Notes: generated from the letters alone by a model not told the origin. Positions 24,895-35,900 are shown, counted from the stretch's first letter. The stretch: DNA of 64,000 nt from Novosphingobium sediminis (GCF_007991615.1 NZ_BJYR01000020.1:1-64000), one strand, 5' to 3'. Translations and numbers: made by a program.

Positions 24895-25740
24895 TCATTG
24901 TGCCGCCCCCTCCATCATACTGCGTGCCAGTGCAATCATGCCGTCCACGAGGCTATCCTCCATCGCCGTGCTCCAGCAGACGTAGGGTGAAAAAGCCAAG
25001 GCAGGCATATCCTCGACCGGCTCGAGCTGACCGGAACTGAGATGGGATTCCGCCAGCCGTTCGGGCACGAAACCGCTCGAACCTGTCCGGGCAAGCCAGT
25101 CCAGCGAAAGGACGCCCAGATCGAGCGTCAGACCCGGAGCGGGCAGATCGCCAAGCCGCCCCCGCAATTCGTCGTTGACGGCCTCCCCCCACTCGGTCCT
25201 CACGAAATTCTCCGTCCAGTCGACCGCAGGATTGGCCGTCACCAGAATTAGCCGATCCTCGGCCAGTTGCTCCATCCTCCGGCCCCGCGCCAATTGGGGC
25301 TCGTAGAGAAACGCGATGTCTAGTTCGGCGTCATCGAGCGCGCGGTTGAGCTGAGCCGGAGCTGCCGCAACCGCGTGAAACGCGATATCGCGATGTGAAT
25401 CTCTCATGGCATCCAGCCACGGCATCAGCAGCCTTGGCCATAGGGCATGCTGCCCACCGACCCGCACCAGTTGGGTAAATCGGGATGGCAAGGCCGTCTG
25501 CTCGCAGCCATGCTGCCAGGCCCGCTGCATCTTCAGAGCCGGATCGAGGAAGCGCCTGCCTGCGGCAGTTAGCCGGCACCCCCGCTTGTCGCGTTCGAAC
25601 AGGCGAACACGCAAGACATGTTCAAGCTGCTTGATGCGCTCGGTGACAGCGGACGGACTTGCGTGAACGCGGTGCGAAGCCTCGGAAAAGCTCCCCGCAG
25701 AGGCCGCTGCGAGAAAGGTTCGAATGGTCACGATATCCAT
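24895..25740 (-). CDS. LysR-family transcriptional regulator
   Basis: This 281-residue LysR regulator has a winged helix-turn-helix at residues 1-60 (TFLAAASAGSFSEASHRVHAS, then AVTERIKQLEHVLRVRLFERDKRG). A periplasmic-binding-like effector domain with residues such as WPRLLMPWL and DIAFLYEPQ follows. It is divergent from the superoxide dismutase gene across 234 bp, a usual arrangement for a regulator and its target. The effector is unknown. Its start codon is adjacent to an imperfect palindrome. Confidence 0.87.
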   Translation of the reverse strand: MDIVTIRTFLAAASAGSFSEASHRVHASPSAVTERIKQLEHVLRVRLFERDKRGCRLTAAGRRFLDPALKMQRAWQHGCEQTALPSRFTQLVRVGGQHALWPRLLMPWLDAMRDSHRDIAFHAVAAAPAQLNRALDDAELDIAFLYEPQLARGRRMEQLAEDRLILVTANPAVDWTENFVRTEWGEAVNDELRGRLGDLPAPGLTLDLGVLSLDWLARTGSSGFVPERLAESHLSSGQLEPVEDMPALAFSPYVCWSTAMEDSLVDGMIALARSMMEGAAQ

Positions 25741-25741
25741 G

Positions 25742-25760
25742 AATTCGGAATATCGGAATT
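25742..25760. promoter_or_regulatory. Candidate LysR operator
   Basis: AATTC and GAATT are separated by 9 bases, enclosing ATTC-N9-GAAT and therefore a T-N11-A core typical of LysR-family boxes. It touches the start codon region of the LysR gene and lies 215 bases from the sodB start. That fits autoregulation better than direct sodB control. Confidence 0.4.
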
Positions 25761-25974
25761 TAAAGTTCTGACAATCAGGTTTCCCGAAATCCTATCAATG
25801 TGGGAGACCAATCCTGCAATCGCCGCACAGGGCGGCTGGACCAAGATCATGGGCCAGTTCGCACGGCTTCTGCGGCGCTCCAGCAAGGCGCGCAAGGCCT
25901 TGCGAAGCAGGCCGCCGCTCCCCGGGTTCCCGACTGCGGCACCTGCGAGAAAGCTCATCGAGGAAAGGATCACC

Positions 25975-26679
25975 ATGGACAAGTCGTCGGCACGGAACGC
26001 GGGGCAAGCAGCCCCGTCACCAAGGCTGGATGGAAACCGCCAAGGCAGCATTCTTCCGGCAGAACTCGCGTTCGCTCGCGATGCGCTGCAGCCGCATGTC
26101 TCTGCGGAGACCATGCATTACCACTTTGACAAGCACTACCTTGGCTATGTCAGCAAGACCAATGCGCTGATCAAGGGCACGGATCTGGCCGGAGCGACAC
26201 TCGAGGACATCGTCCGGCAGGCTGCGTGGAAGCGCCGGCGATCCTTGTTGGTCAATGCAGCGCAAACCTGGAACCATGCCTTCTTCTGGGCATCGCTGAG
26301 CCCGGAAGGCAAAACCGGGCCTGACGCCATCCTTGCTTCGGCCTTGGAGAAAGCGTTCGGCAGTCTGGACAGCTTCCGGCAGAAGTTCATCGACAAGGGA
26401 TTGGCTCATGTAGGCTCCGGCTGGCTCTGGCTGGTCTGCGACAAGCATCGCGGGCTGATGCTGGTCACCACCGACAAGGCCATACCGGTCTGGCTGGGGA
26501 CAGACCGGGTTCCGCTACTGGTGTGCGACTTGTGGGAACACGCCTACTATCTGGACTGGAAGAATGACCGGGCGGCGTGGCTTGGTGCCTTCATCGAGAA
26601 CTGCACCAACTGGGATCATGCAGGAAGGCAGCTTGCAGCACTGATCAAGGGTCAGGCCACCTGGACATATCCCGGGTGA
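25975..26679 (+). CDS. sodB: Iron/manganese superoxide dismutase
   Basis: This enzyme converts superoxide to O2 and H2O2. From the ATG at 25975, preceded by AGGAAAGG, the protein has 234 residues. Metal ligands appear as H50 in YHFDKH, H101 in WNHAFFW, and the Asp and His of DLWEHAYYLDW. The first 28 residues have no counterpart in the roughly 195-residue enzymes and carry no clear signal peptide. An insert-like KRRRSLL near 86-92 replaces a more usual sequence. The gene follows a divergent LysR gene. An open frame extends upstream but lacks family similarity. Confidence 0.92.
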   Translation: MDKSSARNAGQAAPSPRLDGNRQGSILPAELAFARDALQPHVSAETMHYHFDKHYLGYVSKTNALIKGTDLAGATLEDIVRQAAWKRRRSLLVNAAQTWNHAFFWASLSPEGKTGPDAILASALEKAFGSLDSFRQKFIDKGLAHVGSGWLWLVCDKHRGLMLVTTDKAIPVWLGTDRVPLLVCDLWEHAYYLDWKNDRAAWLGAFIENCTNWDHAGRQLAALIKGQATWTYPG

Positions 26680-26759
26680 TGCCGGGCCAACGCTGCAGCA
26701 ATCGCAAGCACCCGGTTGGTCTTGCCTAAGTCTGCCGAGGGTTTAGACCTTTCAATGCG

Positions 26760-28517
26760 ATGGCAGGCACTGGCTCTGTGATGGCGATTTCAGCCATTTT
26801 TGCGGTCGGCCTTGTCGGCTTTGCGACTGACAAGGTGCGTCATGATCTTGTCGCGCTACTCATGCTTTCGACTTGCTTGGCGCTTGGCCTTGTCCGCGCC
26901 GATCGCGCATTCGCCGGGTTTTCCGATCCAGTCGTCATCACCGTTGGCGCCATTATGATCATCAGCGCTGCGATTGCTCGCTCAGGCGTACTCGCATACG
27001 CGCTGCGCCCGTTTCAGCGCTGGATGAAGGCGGAAACAGGCATCGCCGTGGTTTACGCGATCCTGTGCGGCACCGCATCTGCGTTCATGAACAATGTCGG
27101 AGCCCTGGCACTGCTGCTGCCGGCCGCGCTGGCGACTTGCCGGACCGCCAAGGTCTCGCCCAGTCGCATTCTCATGCCGATGGCGTTTGCTTCGCTGCTC
27201 GGCGGGCTTGTCACGCTGATCGGTACGCCGCCGAATGTTATTCTGGCGGAGATGCGCAGTGGCTATGGCAAACCGGCGTTCGGCATGTTCGATTTTGCCC
27301 TTGTTGGCCTTCCTCTCGCGCTCGCCGGTCTCGTCCTAACCCTGCTTCTGGTCCGCTTTCTGCCCATGCGCGCCTCCAGTGAAAGCGAACCGCTCAAGTT
27401 CCGCGTTGCCGATTATCTGTTCGAGTTACGCGTCCCGGCAAATGCCGCGAAGTCTCTCACGGTTGAATCGCTCGCATCGATCGGATCAGGTGATGACCGG
27501 CTTGCAGTCCATGCGATTGATCGCGGCGGCATTCTGGTCACGGCCCCACGCCTCAGCAGGTTGTTGCTGCCGGGCGATGTCATCCAGGTGGAGGGCCGCG
27601 CACCGGTCGTCGAGACGGCGCTGGAACGGCTCGGGCTCGAATTGGCATCCGATGCGGAAGATGATCTGCTGGGCGATGCCTTCTTCGAATTCGTCGTGAC
27701 CGAGCAGAGCCTGCTCGTGTCGCAGGACTCATCGTTTGCCCTGCTGGCTGCACATGGTGCTGCGCTTGTCGCGCTCAGCCGCAGGGGCAAGAGTATCGCG
27801 GCGGGACTTTCGGCGATGCGGCTGCATGCCGGTGATGTGATTTTACTCCAGATCGAGCCAAGCCGGACCGCCGAACTGGCGCAAACCTTCAGCCTCCTCC
27901 CGCTTGCCGAGCGTCCGCTAAGGCTGCGCGTTTCTGCAAGGGATTGGTTGCCGGTCGGTGCTCTGGTCAGCGCGATCATTGCCGCATCGACCGGCGCTTC
28001 CGGTCTCGCCGCTGCGCTTGTGCTCGCAGTCACCGCACTTGGCCTTGCCGGAAGGCTCCGGGGGCATGTCTATCAGGACATCGACTGGTCGATCATCATC
28101 CTGCTGGCGGCGATCATACCAGTGGCGCAGGCCTTTGCGGCCAGCGGGGCTGACGACGCCGTGGCAGGTGCCATCAGTATGGTTGGCAAGGGTCAGCCGT
28201 CCTGGGTGCCTGTCGGCCTTGCGCTTGGCTTGACGATGGCTGTCACTCCGTTCCTCAATAACGCTGCCGCGGTGCTCATCATGGGACCAATCGCCGCGCG
28301 CACCGGGCTGGCAACGGATGTCCCTGTGGATGCCATGCTGATGGCGGTCGCGATCGGCGCTTCGTGTGATTTCTTGACGCCGATCGGCCATCAGTCGAAC
28401 ACCCTTGTCTGGGGGCCCGGCGGTTACCGCTTTTCTGATTACGCCCGCGTGGGCGCACCGTTGACGCTGCTCGTGCTGGTGCTGGGTACGGCGCTGATTA
28501 CGGCAATCTGGGGATAG
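26760..28517 (+). CDS. SLC13/CitM-like anion transporter with two TrkA-C domains
   Basis: This 585-residue membrane protein has about 10-12 transmembrane helices in two halves, separated by a soluble region (residues 205-395) holding two RCK_C/TrkA-C-like domains (SLARLLLPGDVIQVEG-like and SAMRLHAGDVILLQIEP). Repeated SNT-like motifs show as FMNNVGALALLLP and PFLNNAAAVLIMGP, and GTPPNVI is also present. The family (DASS, SLC13) moves sulfate, dicarboxylates or related anions with Na+. It is the first gene of a four-gene membrane operon and lies 5 bp before the antiporter gene. The substrate is unknown. Confidence 0.85.
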   Translation: MAGTGSVMAISAIFAVGLVGFATDKVRHDLVALLMLSTCLALGLVRADRAFAGFSDPVVITVGAIMIISAAIARSGVLAYALRPFQRWMKAETGIAVVYAILCGTASAFMNNVGALALLLPAALATCRTAKVSPSRILMPMAFASLLGGLVTLIGTPPNVILAEMRSGYGKPAFGMFDFALVGLPLALAGLVLTLLLVRFLPMRASSESEPLKFRVADYLFELRVPANAAKSLTVESLASIGSGDDRLAVHAIDRGGILVTAPRLSRLLLPGDVIQVEGRAPVVETALERLGLELASDAEDDLLGDAFFEFVVTEQSLLVSQDSSFALLAAHGAALVALSRRGKSIAAGLSAMRLHAGDVILLQIEPSRTAELAQTFSLLPLAERPLRLRVSARDWLPVGALVSAIIAASTGASGLAAALVLAVTALGLAGRLRGHVYQDIDWSIIILLAAIIPVAQAFAASGADDAVAGAISMVGKGQPSWVPVGLALGLTMAVTPFLNNAAAVLIMGPIAARTGLATDVPVDAMLMAVAIGASCDFLTPIGHQSNTLVWGPGGYRFSDYARVGAPLTLLVLVLGTALITAIWG

Positions 28518-28522
28518 GATCG

Positions 28523-29806
28523 ATGGACGCTTCTGGTTTGGCTCCGTTTGACGTGGCCGCAATTCTGATCCTGCTTGCCGCCGCGCTTGGTTATGCCAAC
28601 CACCGGTTTCTAAAGCTCCCGTCAGCCGTTGGTTTGACCCTCATGGGGGCGATTTCCTCGCTCGCGATCATCGGGATCGGCGCGGCCTTCCCGGCCTGGG
28701 GCCTGAGACCGATGGTCGAGCAGTTCCTCGCCGGGATCGATTTTCATGCCACCCTGATGGAGGGCATGCTCTCATTCCTGCTGTTTGCCGGTGCGCTTCA
28801 CGTCGACTGGACGCAAATGCAGGCAAATCGCCTGCTGGTCTTCTCGCTGGCGACGTTCGGCGTCCTGCTTTCAACCGCGCTCATCGGCGCAGGCACTTGG
28901 TGGCTTGCAGGCATGGCAGGCGTGCCTGTACCGCTCTCCTGGGCGCTCGTGTTCGGCGCCTTGATTAGTCCGACCGACCCGGTGGCGGTGATGGCGATCC
29001 TCAAGCGCGCCGCAGTGCCGCCGTCGCTGCAGGCAACTGTGGCGGGCGAAAGCCTCTTCAACGACGGCGTCGGTGTTGTCATCTTCGGCATCCTCATTGC
29101 GATTGCGACGGGGGCCGAACAGTTCAGTCTGGTCCATGCGGCCAGTGATTTTGCGCGGGAGGCTGGGGGCGGTGTTGCCTTCGGTCTCGTGACCGGCTGG
29201 ATCGCCTGCCGCGCTATGGAGACAATCGACGACTACAGCGTCGAGGTGATGATCAGTCTTGCGCTGGTCATGGCCGGATACAGCTTCGCGCACGCGCTTC
29301 ATGTCAGCGGTCCGGTCGCCATGGCGGTGGCCGGCCTGTTCATCGGCAATGCCGGAATGGCCCGCGCCATGAGCGACACGACCGCCGACTATCTGGTCAA
29401 GTTCTGGGAGTTGATCGACGAGGTCCTGAACGCCGTCCTGTTCCTGTTGATCGGCCTCGAAGTGATCCTGATCTCGGGGCAGATGCGGCTGATGGTGTTT
29501 GGTCTCGCCGTCATTCCGCTCGGCCTGTTGGCGCGCTGGCTCTCGGTCAGCATTCCATTGCGGCTCCTGCGAAGCGGGATCGATCTCGGGCATCTGGCAA
29601 CGCCGACACTGGTCTGGGGCGGGCTGCGCGGCGGCATTTCCATCGCCCTTGCGCTCTCCTTGCCGGCAACCGCCGCCCGCACTCCGCTGATCGCGGCGAC
29701 GTTCATGGTCGTGCTGTTCTCCGTCATCATACAGGGCGGGAGCATCGGCGGTCTTATCAACCGGCTAGGGCAGAAGTCCGCGGCGCCCGGGGAGGACGCG
29801 GCATGA
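28523..29806 (+). CDS. CPA1-family Na+/H+ antiporter (NhaP-like)
   Basis: This 427-residue polytopic protein has the CPA1 signatures. ISPTDPVAVMAIL and GESLFNDGVGVVIF supply the conserved ND pair used for ion binding, and SGPVAMAVAGLFIGN follows. About 12-13 helices are predicted by eye. It should exchange monovalent cations for protons at the inner membrane. It is coupled to the preceding SLC13-like gene (5-bp gap) and to the next gene by an ATGA overlap. Confidence 0.9.
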   Translation: MDASGLAPFDVAAILILLAAALGYANHRFLKLPSAVGLTLMGAISSLAIIGIGAAFPAWGLRPMVEQFLAGIDFHATLMEGMLSFLLFAGALHVDWTQMQANRLLVFSLATFGVLLSTALIGAGTWWLAGMAGVPVPLSWALVFGALISPTDPVAVMAILKRAAVPPSLQATVAGESLFNDGVGVVIFGILIAIATGAEQFSLVHAASDFAREAGGGVAFGLVTGWIACRAMETIDDYSVEVMISLALVMAGYSFAHALHVSGPVAMAVAGLFIGNAGMARAMSDTTADYLVKFWELIDEVLNAVLFLLIGLEVILISGQMRLMVFGLAVIPLGLLARWLSVSIPLRLLRSGIDLGHLATPTLVWGGLRGGISIALALSLPATAARTPLIAATFMVVLFSVIIQGGSIGGLINRLGQKSAAPGEDAA

Positions 29807-31425
29807 GCAGCGACACGCCTTCTCCGGCATCTCTGTTTGCCAAGCTGCGGGGCGGTGTTTCGCGCTCCATCGCGATGTTCGGCGCTCAGGTGACTCGGAC
29901 GGGACTGTTTCCCGACCTTACCGGGGAAGCGGGCAAGGCCTTGCGCCAATCGGTGCGCGAGGATGGCCAGATCACCAAGTCCTACATGCTGATGTGCGGC
30001 CTTTCCGCAGGTATCGCCACGCTCGGGCTCTTGCAGTCGTCGACTGCGGTGGTCATCGGCGCGATGCTGATTTCGCCGCTGATGGGGCCGATTGCGTCCA
30101 TGGGCTTCGGGTTCGCCTCGCTGGACGGGCGCCAGATCCGCGAGGCGGCAAAGGTCATCGCGATCGGCGCCGCCATCGGCATCCTGACCGGTATCCTGCT
30201 GACCTGGCTCAGCCCGATCCGCAATGCCACGTCCGAGATCGTGGCCCGCACCGAGCCGACCCTGCTGGACCTCGTCGTTGCCGTCTTCTCCGGCATCGCC
30301 GGAGCCTACGCGACGGTCCAGCAAAAGGGGGCGACCGCGATCGGTGTCGCCATTGCCACTGCGCTCATGCCGCCGCTGGCGACGGTGGGTTATGGGCTTG
30401 GTGTCGCCAATCCGCGCTTTGCTCTTGGCGCCTTCCTGCTGTTCCTGACCAATCTTGCAGCGATTGCGTTTTCCTTCGCCCTGATCGCCCGATTGAGTGG
30501 GGCTGCGAGGCCCCTGGCAAAGGTCGAGAACGCCCCGCGCTTCATTCTGGCAGGCCTCGCTGCGTTTTCCGTTCTCGCTGCGCCGCTTGGCCTAACGCTG
30601 TACCGCGTCACCGCCGAAGCGAGGGCGCAGGCAACCGTGCGCCGCATGCTTGCGGATGAACTGAGCCTCAAGCCGCTGAACGTCGCCCAGTTGCAGGTGC
30701 GGTGGCCGCTGCGAGGTACGCCCTCCATCGACGCCGTGGTGATTGTTCCGCAATACACGAACGATGCAGATCGCCGGCTGATGGCCAACCTTGAGGAGAG
30801 GTGGGGCATCAAGCCCACCATCAACCTGCAGCAGGTGGTTGCGGCAGACCTGCAGTCCCAGACGCAGGCGCTGGTCGATGCGGCGGTGGAAACATCTGCG
30901 GCCGGGATTGCACGCGACGTGCCTCCACTGGTCGCCATTCGCGAGGCAATCGGCCTGCCAACGCAGGCGCTTTGGGTCAATCGCACGGAGCGCACGGTTC
31001 AACTGGTTCCTTTCGCCGCCGAGGGCTGGCAGCTGGGCGACTATCGCGGCGCCGAACAAGCAGCGGCCAAGGTGGCGGAGGGCTGGAACGTGCGGATTGT
31101 TCCCCCGGTCCAGCCGACGCTGGCCATTGCCCTCGACCTCAAGGACGGTGCTCCGCAAGGCAATGAGGCGCTCACTGACGCCGTCTGGGCGATTCAGCGC
31201 TGGGGCGTTCAGGGCATCTCCGTCGCCGGGTATATGCAGGGGGCCCGAACGGACGCGGCAAACGCAGCGGCACTGGCCTCTGCGCAGTTTGCCGTGTCGG
31301 AACTCGCCAACGCCGGTGTCCGGGGCAGCGCGAGGGTGCTGACGGATGATCGCTTGCAACGTGGTCTCCCGGGGCCTGCAGGGGTCGTGTTCAGCATCGT
31401 CAAACCGCCGGAACGCAAGCAGTGA
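29803..31425 (+). CDS. DUF389 membrane protein with large C-terminal soluble domain
   Basis: This 540-residue protein has DUF389 at about residues 50-240 with six hydrophobic segments (SAGIATLGLLQSSTAVVIGAM, ISPLMGPIASMGFG, ATALMPPLATVGYGLG). After a further transmembrane helix near 255-275 there is a long soluble domain of about 260 residues that I could not assign. DUF389 proteins have no firm function, though some are linked to stress or transport. The start overlaps the antiporter stop, and the stop overlaps the next gene's GTG start. Confidence 0.82.
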   Translation: MSSDTPSPASLFAKLRGGVSRSIAMFGAQVTRTGLFPDLTGEAGKALRQSVREDGQITKSYMLMCGLSAGIATLGLLQSSTAVVIGAMLISPLMGPIASMGFGFASLDGRQIREAAKVIAIGAAIGILTGILLTWLSPIRNATSEIVARTEPTLLDLVVAVFSGIAGAYATVQQKGATAIGVAIATALMPPLATVGYGLGVANPRFALGAFLLFLTNLAAIAFSFALIARLSGAARPLAKVENAPRFILAGLAAFSVLAAPLGLTLYRVTAEARAQATVRRMLADELSLKPLNVAQLQVRWPLRGTPSIDAVVIVPQYTNDADRRLMANLEERWGIKPTINLQQVVAADLQSQTQALVDAAVETSAAGIARDVPPLVAIREAIGLPTQALWVNRTERTVQLVPFAAEGWQLGDYRGAEQAAAKVAEGWNVRIVPPVQPTLAIALDLKDGAPQGNEALTDAVWAIQRWGVQGISVAGYMQGARTDAANAAALASAQFAVSELANAGVRGSARVLTDDRLQRGLPGPAGVVFSIVKPPERKQ

Positions 31426-32633
31426 TCTCGCTCATTGCAGTCTTCACCGCTCTAACCATCTGGGCCGCGCTGACATTCGGGTCGTTCGCGAGATCGGATA
31501 CCTGGCGCGCAACAGTCACTCCGCTGGCCTCGATCATCGGTTCTGGCTTTCTGGTCTGCGGCCCATTGCTGGCGAAGGAGTTCGGCTCAGGGGCGATTTT
31601 CGCGATGGGCGCCCTGCTGGCGCTGGCCTATGCCGTCGGCGCGGTCATACGTTTCAACATCGTGCATGTCGAAAACCACGCGCGCAGCCTTCGCTTGCAC
31701 GACCCGTTTGCCTGGGCGATGCGCGCCGGGCAGGTCATGCTCGCCATCGCTTACGCGGTATCGGTCGCCTATTATCTGAAATTGCTGGCAGAATTTGCGA
31801 TAAAGCCGTTTGCGATCGAAGCGGCATCCCACGCTCTCATTGCGAACCTGATCGTGACGGCCATCATTGTCGTGATGACGCTGCTGACATTTTCGGGCGA
31901 CATCAAGAAGATCGAACACGCCGCGCATTCGAGTGTCTCGATCAAGCTGGGTCTGATTGCGGGGCTCCTCGCAGGACTGGCCGTCTGGTGGGCTTCGGGC
32001 GCAGCCCCCGCATCGACCTTGCCGCCAGCGCGCATCACCTGGTCGAGTATTCCGCTGCTGCTGGGCCTGCTGATTACCGTGCAGGGCTTTGAAACGTCCC
32101 GCTACCTTGGTGATGCTTACGATCAGCAGATGCGGGCACGGACGATGCGGCTCGCGCAATGGATTTCCTCGGCAATCTATCTCGCGTTTCTGGCCCTTCT
32201 GACACCGGTTCTCGCCCGCGCTGCCGAAAGCGAGGGCGTCACGGGCATTCTCGATATCATGACGTTCGTTGCCTCCCTTCTCGGCCTCTTTGTCTTGGGT
32301 GCTGCGGTGACCAGTCAGCTCAGCGCGGCCATCGCCGATTCCATCGGTTCCGGCGGGCTGATGATCGAGGTTTCGCAGCGGCGTCTCAACGTCCGCTCTG
32401 CCTTTGCGGCGGCCAGCGTGTTGTCTCTGGCGGTCGTCTGGCTGACGGACCCGTTTCAGGTGATTGCGCTCTCATCACGGGCGTTCGCTGCATTCTACGC
32501 TGTGCAGGCGCTGCTCGCCTTCTGGGTATCGCGCCGCACCGGGGCAGGCGGAATGGTCGCCAGAATCGGCTTTGCTGTTGTTGGTGCGATCTGCATCATC
32601 GCGACCTTGGCGGGGGCTCCCGCTGAGAGTTGA
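31422..32633 (+). CDS. APC-like integral membrane protein
   Basis: This 403-residue protein is almost wholly hydrophobic, with about 11-12 helices. The segment LITVQGFETSRYLGDAYD resembles the conserved GFExSxYLG motif of amino acid/polyamine/organocation (APC) transporters, and GSGFLVCGPLLAKEFG near the start resembles the first APC helix. Its substrate is unknown. The GTG start overlaps the DUF389 stop (GTGA), so it closes the four-gene operon. Confidence 0.75.
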   Translation: MISLIAVFTALTIWAALTFGSFARSDTWRATVTPLASIIGSGFLVCGPLLAKEFGSGAIFAMGALLALAYAVGAVIRFNIVHVENHARSLRLHDPFAWAMRAGQVMLAIAYAVSVAYYLKLLAEFAIKPFAIEAASHALIANLIVTAIIVVMTLLTFSGDIKKIEHAAHSSVSIKLGLIAGLLAGLAVWWASGAAPASTLPPARITWSSIPLLLGLLITVQGFETSRYLGDAYDQQMRARTMRLAQWISSAIYLAFLALLTPVLARAAESEGVTGILDIMTFVASLLGLFVLGAAVTSQLSAAIADSIGSGGLMIEVSQRRLNVRSAFAAASVLSLAVVWLTDPFQVIALSSRAFAAFYAVQALLAFWVSRRTGAGGMVARIGFAVVGAICIIATLAGAPAES

Positions 32634-32931
32634 CGGCGGTCGCCGCGCCCAGGCATCCACAATTGCCCCGACGAATGTCCTCCTTTCGGCGAACTGAATG
32701 ATTTTCATCACATAGCTCTGGCCTCAAAGCTATCGACCTGATCGATCCGGGTTGTTGCTGCGTGCTGCAGCGGTCATCGGGGCGGTATTGGTCAGCTTGA
32801 TCGCAATAGCCTGCGCTTTGTTAGTAGATGACTCGGACACTAAGGGTGTGCCATCGTTCCATCGAATTCTCCTGACGCGCTCAGGCTGTCGACGTCCGTT
32901 CTGGTAGGGAGATTCGATCAAAGGGGGGGGA
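32634..32931. promoter_or_regulatory. Intergenic region before CHAT gene
   Basis: About 300 bases without a defensible gene. GC content falls in 32690-32860. It should carry the promoter of the CHAT gene, which is preceded by a run of G (GGGGGGGG) that can serve as a ribosome site. A minus-strand open frame here has no family similarity and no ribosome site. Confidence 0.4.
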
Positions 32932-35900
32932 ATGGCTGCATTTAGAAGCTGCTGGGCAGGCGCTGCTTTTATCGCATTTGCTGCCGCTTTGCAGCCGCTG
33001 CCCGCCCTCGCCGCGCCGGACAGCCCAACCGCCAAGACCGCTGTCAGCACCTCGTACCGTCCTCTGGTCGAGAAGCTCGAGGCGGCAAAGGACGAAGGCA
33101 AGGCAGCACTCGTTGCCGCCTTGCTCCCGATTGTCGAAGTCCTCGTGCTTCACTCCGAGAATGCCCCGCGCGAGGATGAGGACTATGCCCTGCCCGTGCT
33201 GGAAAGCGCCTACGCGCTGATCGGCGATTTCGCGGGCGAACGGAAGATCATCGACCGGAGAGCCGAGCTCGCGACAGCGCGTGAAGGCGCCCAGAGCTAC
33301 GCCGCATCGCATATCGCGGTCGATGTGGCCGATCTGCTGCGGCGCGAAGGACGTCCGGCGGAAGGCGAAGCGCACTTGCGCCGCGCGGTGGCGGCCAGCA
33401 CCGATCCGGAGATCAAGATGAGCCTCCAGTCGGACCTCGCAAGCTATCTTGAAGACGCACAGCACCTCGGCGATGCAGTCGAGGCATACCGGACACTGCT
33501 CGACATGCAATTGCAGCGATCGGGTCCGGACGCCGACGATGTGTTCAAGATCGTCGAAACCTTGAGCTGGAATCTTGGCCAGATCGGCCGCCATGCCGAA
33601 GCGTTGGCGCTGCTCCAGACCACCATACCGCGCGCCGAAGCGGTCTGGCGGGCGACCGGCGCCGACGAGACGCACAACGGCACCATGGATAGCCTGATGG
33701 CTGGTCTGCGCTATGCCAATCTGCTCGAACGCCAGGCTGATCACCTTGGCGCACAAGGCAAATTCGGCCCTTCGGACTTCTATTTCGAAGAAGCCAACAA
33801 GCTGCGGACACGGTACTTCGACGCGCCGACCCACATTGTGGCGCAGACCTATAACAACATGGCATTCCGCCAGAATTTCGAGGGTCGTTACGCGCTTGCC
33901 GAGAAGAATGCCTACACCGCCCTCGAAATCTACGAGGGGGTCATGGGCCAGGCGGACATCTCAGAGGATCTGACTTACGCCAAGTACAAATACAACCTTG
34001 CCGCCGCCCTGCTCGGTCAGGGCCACGCGCAGGAGGCCTTGCCGCTGCTGCGCTTCGGAGTCCCGATCCAGCGCAGGCTGGGGCCCGATCATCCTGATCT
34101 GGTCATCCTGCTGACAACGCTCTCGCGCGCGATCGTGGCTGCTGAAGGCGATCTTGACGAGGCACTTTCGCTTGCCCGCGAAGCCACCGCCATTGCCCAC
34201 AAGCACCGCGATGCGCGGCTGACAGGGGGCTATTCCGACAGCGCGCCCGATGCCACCTCCGCCGCGCTCACGCGCGCGCTAGCCGGGGATGCGACCACGC
34301 GTGATCCCATGTCGATGGCCTATGGCGCGCTGATGGAGGCAACCTCGGCCGCGATGAAGGCTGGTGGCCGGGCCGATACCGCCGAACTGCGCGCCGAAAT
34401 GTTCGCCGCAGCACAAGACCTTGAACAGTCTTCCGCCGGTCAGGCCATGGCGCAGGCGGCGGCCCGTTCGGCGGCAGGCGATGGTCCGCTCGGCACGCTG
34501 ATCACACGCAAGCAGCAGCTTGCGGACCGCGCCCGCGCGCTGAATCTTGCGGTTACCGCCGCGACGCTTGGCAAGGATACTATTGGCCTCGACGAAAAAC
34601 GCGCCGCGCTGGCACAAGTAACCAAGGACCTTGCCGCTGCGGATGCCGAGATCAAGTCCGCCTTCCCCGACTTCGAAGCGCTCGTCTCGCCTTCCGCACT
34701 GACGATGGCCGACATTCAGGGGCGGCTCGCCGCCGACGAGGCGCTGGTCCTGATCGTGCCGAATGGTCCCGATTACTACACGTTCGCGATTGCGCCCGAT
34801 CATGCGCAAGTCCGCGTGATCGCGCGGGCACGGGACGGCGTGGCGAAACTGGTCGGGCGGATCCGCTGCCGGCTCGACGAAGCCGGCTGCACCTCCCCGG
34901 CGGATATGGACCCGACTTACGACGAACCCGGTGAGTTAAAGGGTATCGACGCCTACTTCCCCCGCTTCGATCGCGAGGCAGCGAACCTGCTCTACATCAA
35001 TCTGGTCGAGCCGTTGGAACCGACACTCGCCAAGGCCAAGCGTGTGTTCGTGACGGTCGGGGGGCCGCTTGGCGGGCTGCCGCTTTCGGTCCTGGTTACG
35101 AAGTTCGATCCTGAAAAGGACAAGTCTGAGGCGGGCGATGTCGAAACGCTGAAGCAATCGGCATGGCTTGGCGACAAGTATGGCTTCATCACCCTGCCTG
35201 CGGTTTCAGCGCTGCGCATCGCCCGCCCGCCGCGCAAAGGTGAAGGCGGCAAGGCTGGCAATTTTCTCGGCTATGGCGCGCCGAGCCTGCAGGGGACCGC
35301 GGGAGCGGCGCGCAGTGTCGAACAGGGCGGGCGGCGCACGCTGCGCAGCGGCGGGATACAGGGCATCACCACCGCCTCGCCCGATGCGCTGCGCAAGCTT
35401 TCCCCGCTGCCGGGCACCGAGATCGAATTGAAACGCATGGCAACGGCGCTCAAGGCACCGCCCAGTGGCCTCCATCTGGGAGCCGCGGCCACCGAGGCTG
35501 CGCTCAAGCAGGATCCCGGCCTTGCCAGCGCGAGCATCATCGCCTTTGCGACGCATGGCCTGCTACCGCAGGAAGTGGGCCGCGCCGCCGAACCCGGCCT
35601 TGTCTTCACGCCCCCGGCTGCGGCGAGCGTGGAGGATGATGGCCTGCTCACGGCGAGCGAGGCTTCACGCCTGTCGCTGAAGGCGGATTGGCTGATCCTG
35701 TCCGCGTGCAACACCGCCGCATCGGATGGCACGCCCGGTTCGCAAAGCCTGTCCGGCCTTGCCCGCGCCTTCCTGCACGCTGGTGCCAAGGCCTTGCTGG
35801 CAAGCCACTGGCGCGTGTCCGACGAAGTGACTGCCGTGCTGACCGTCGAGACCATGCGCTTTGCGCGGTCCGGGTTGCCCAAGGCCGAAGCCCTGCGGCA

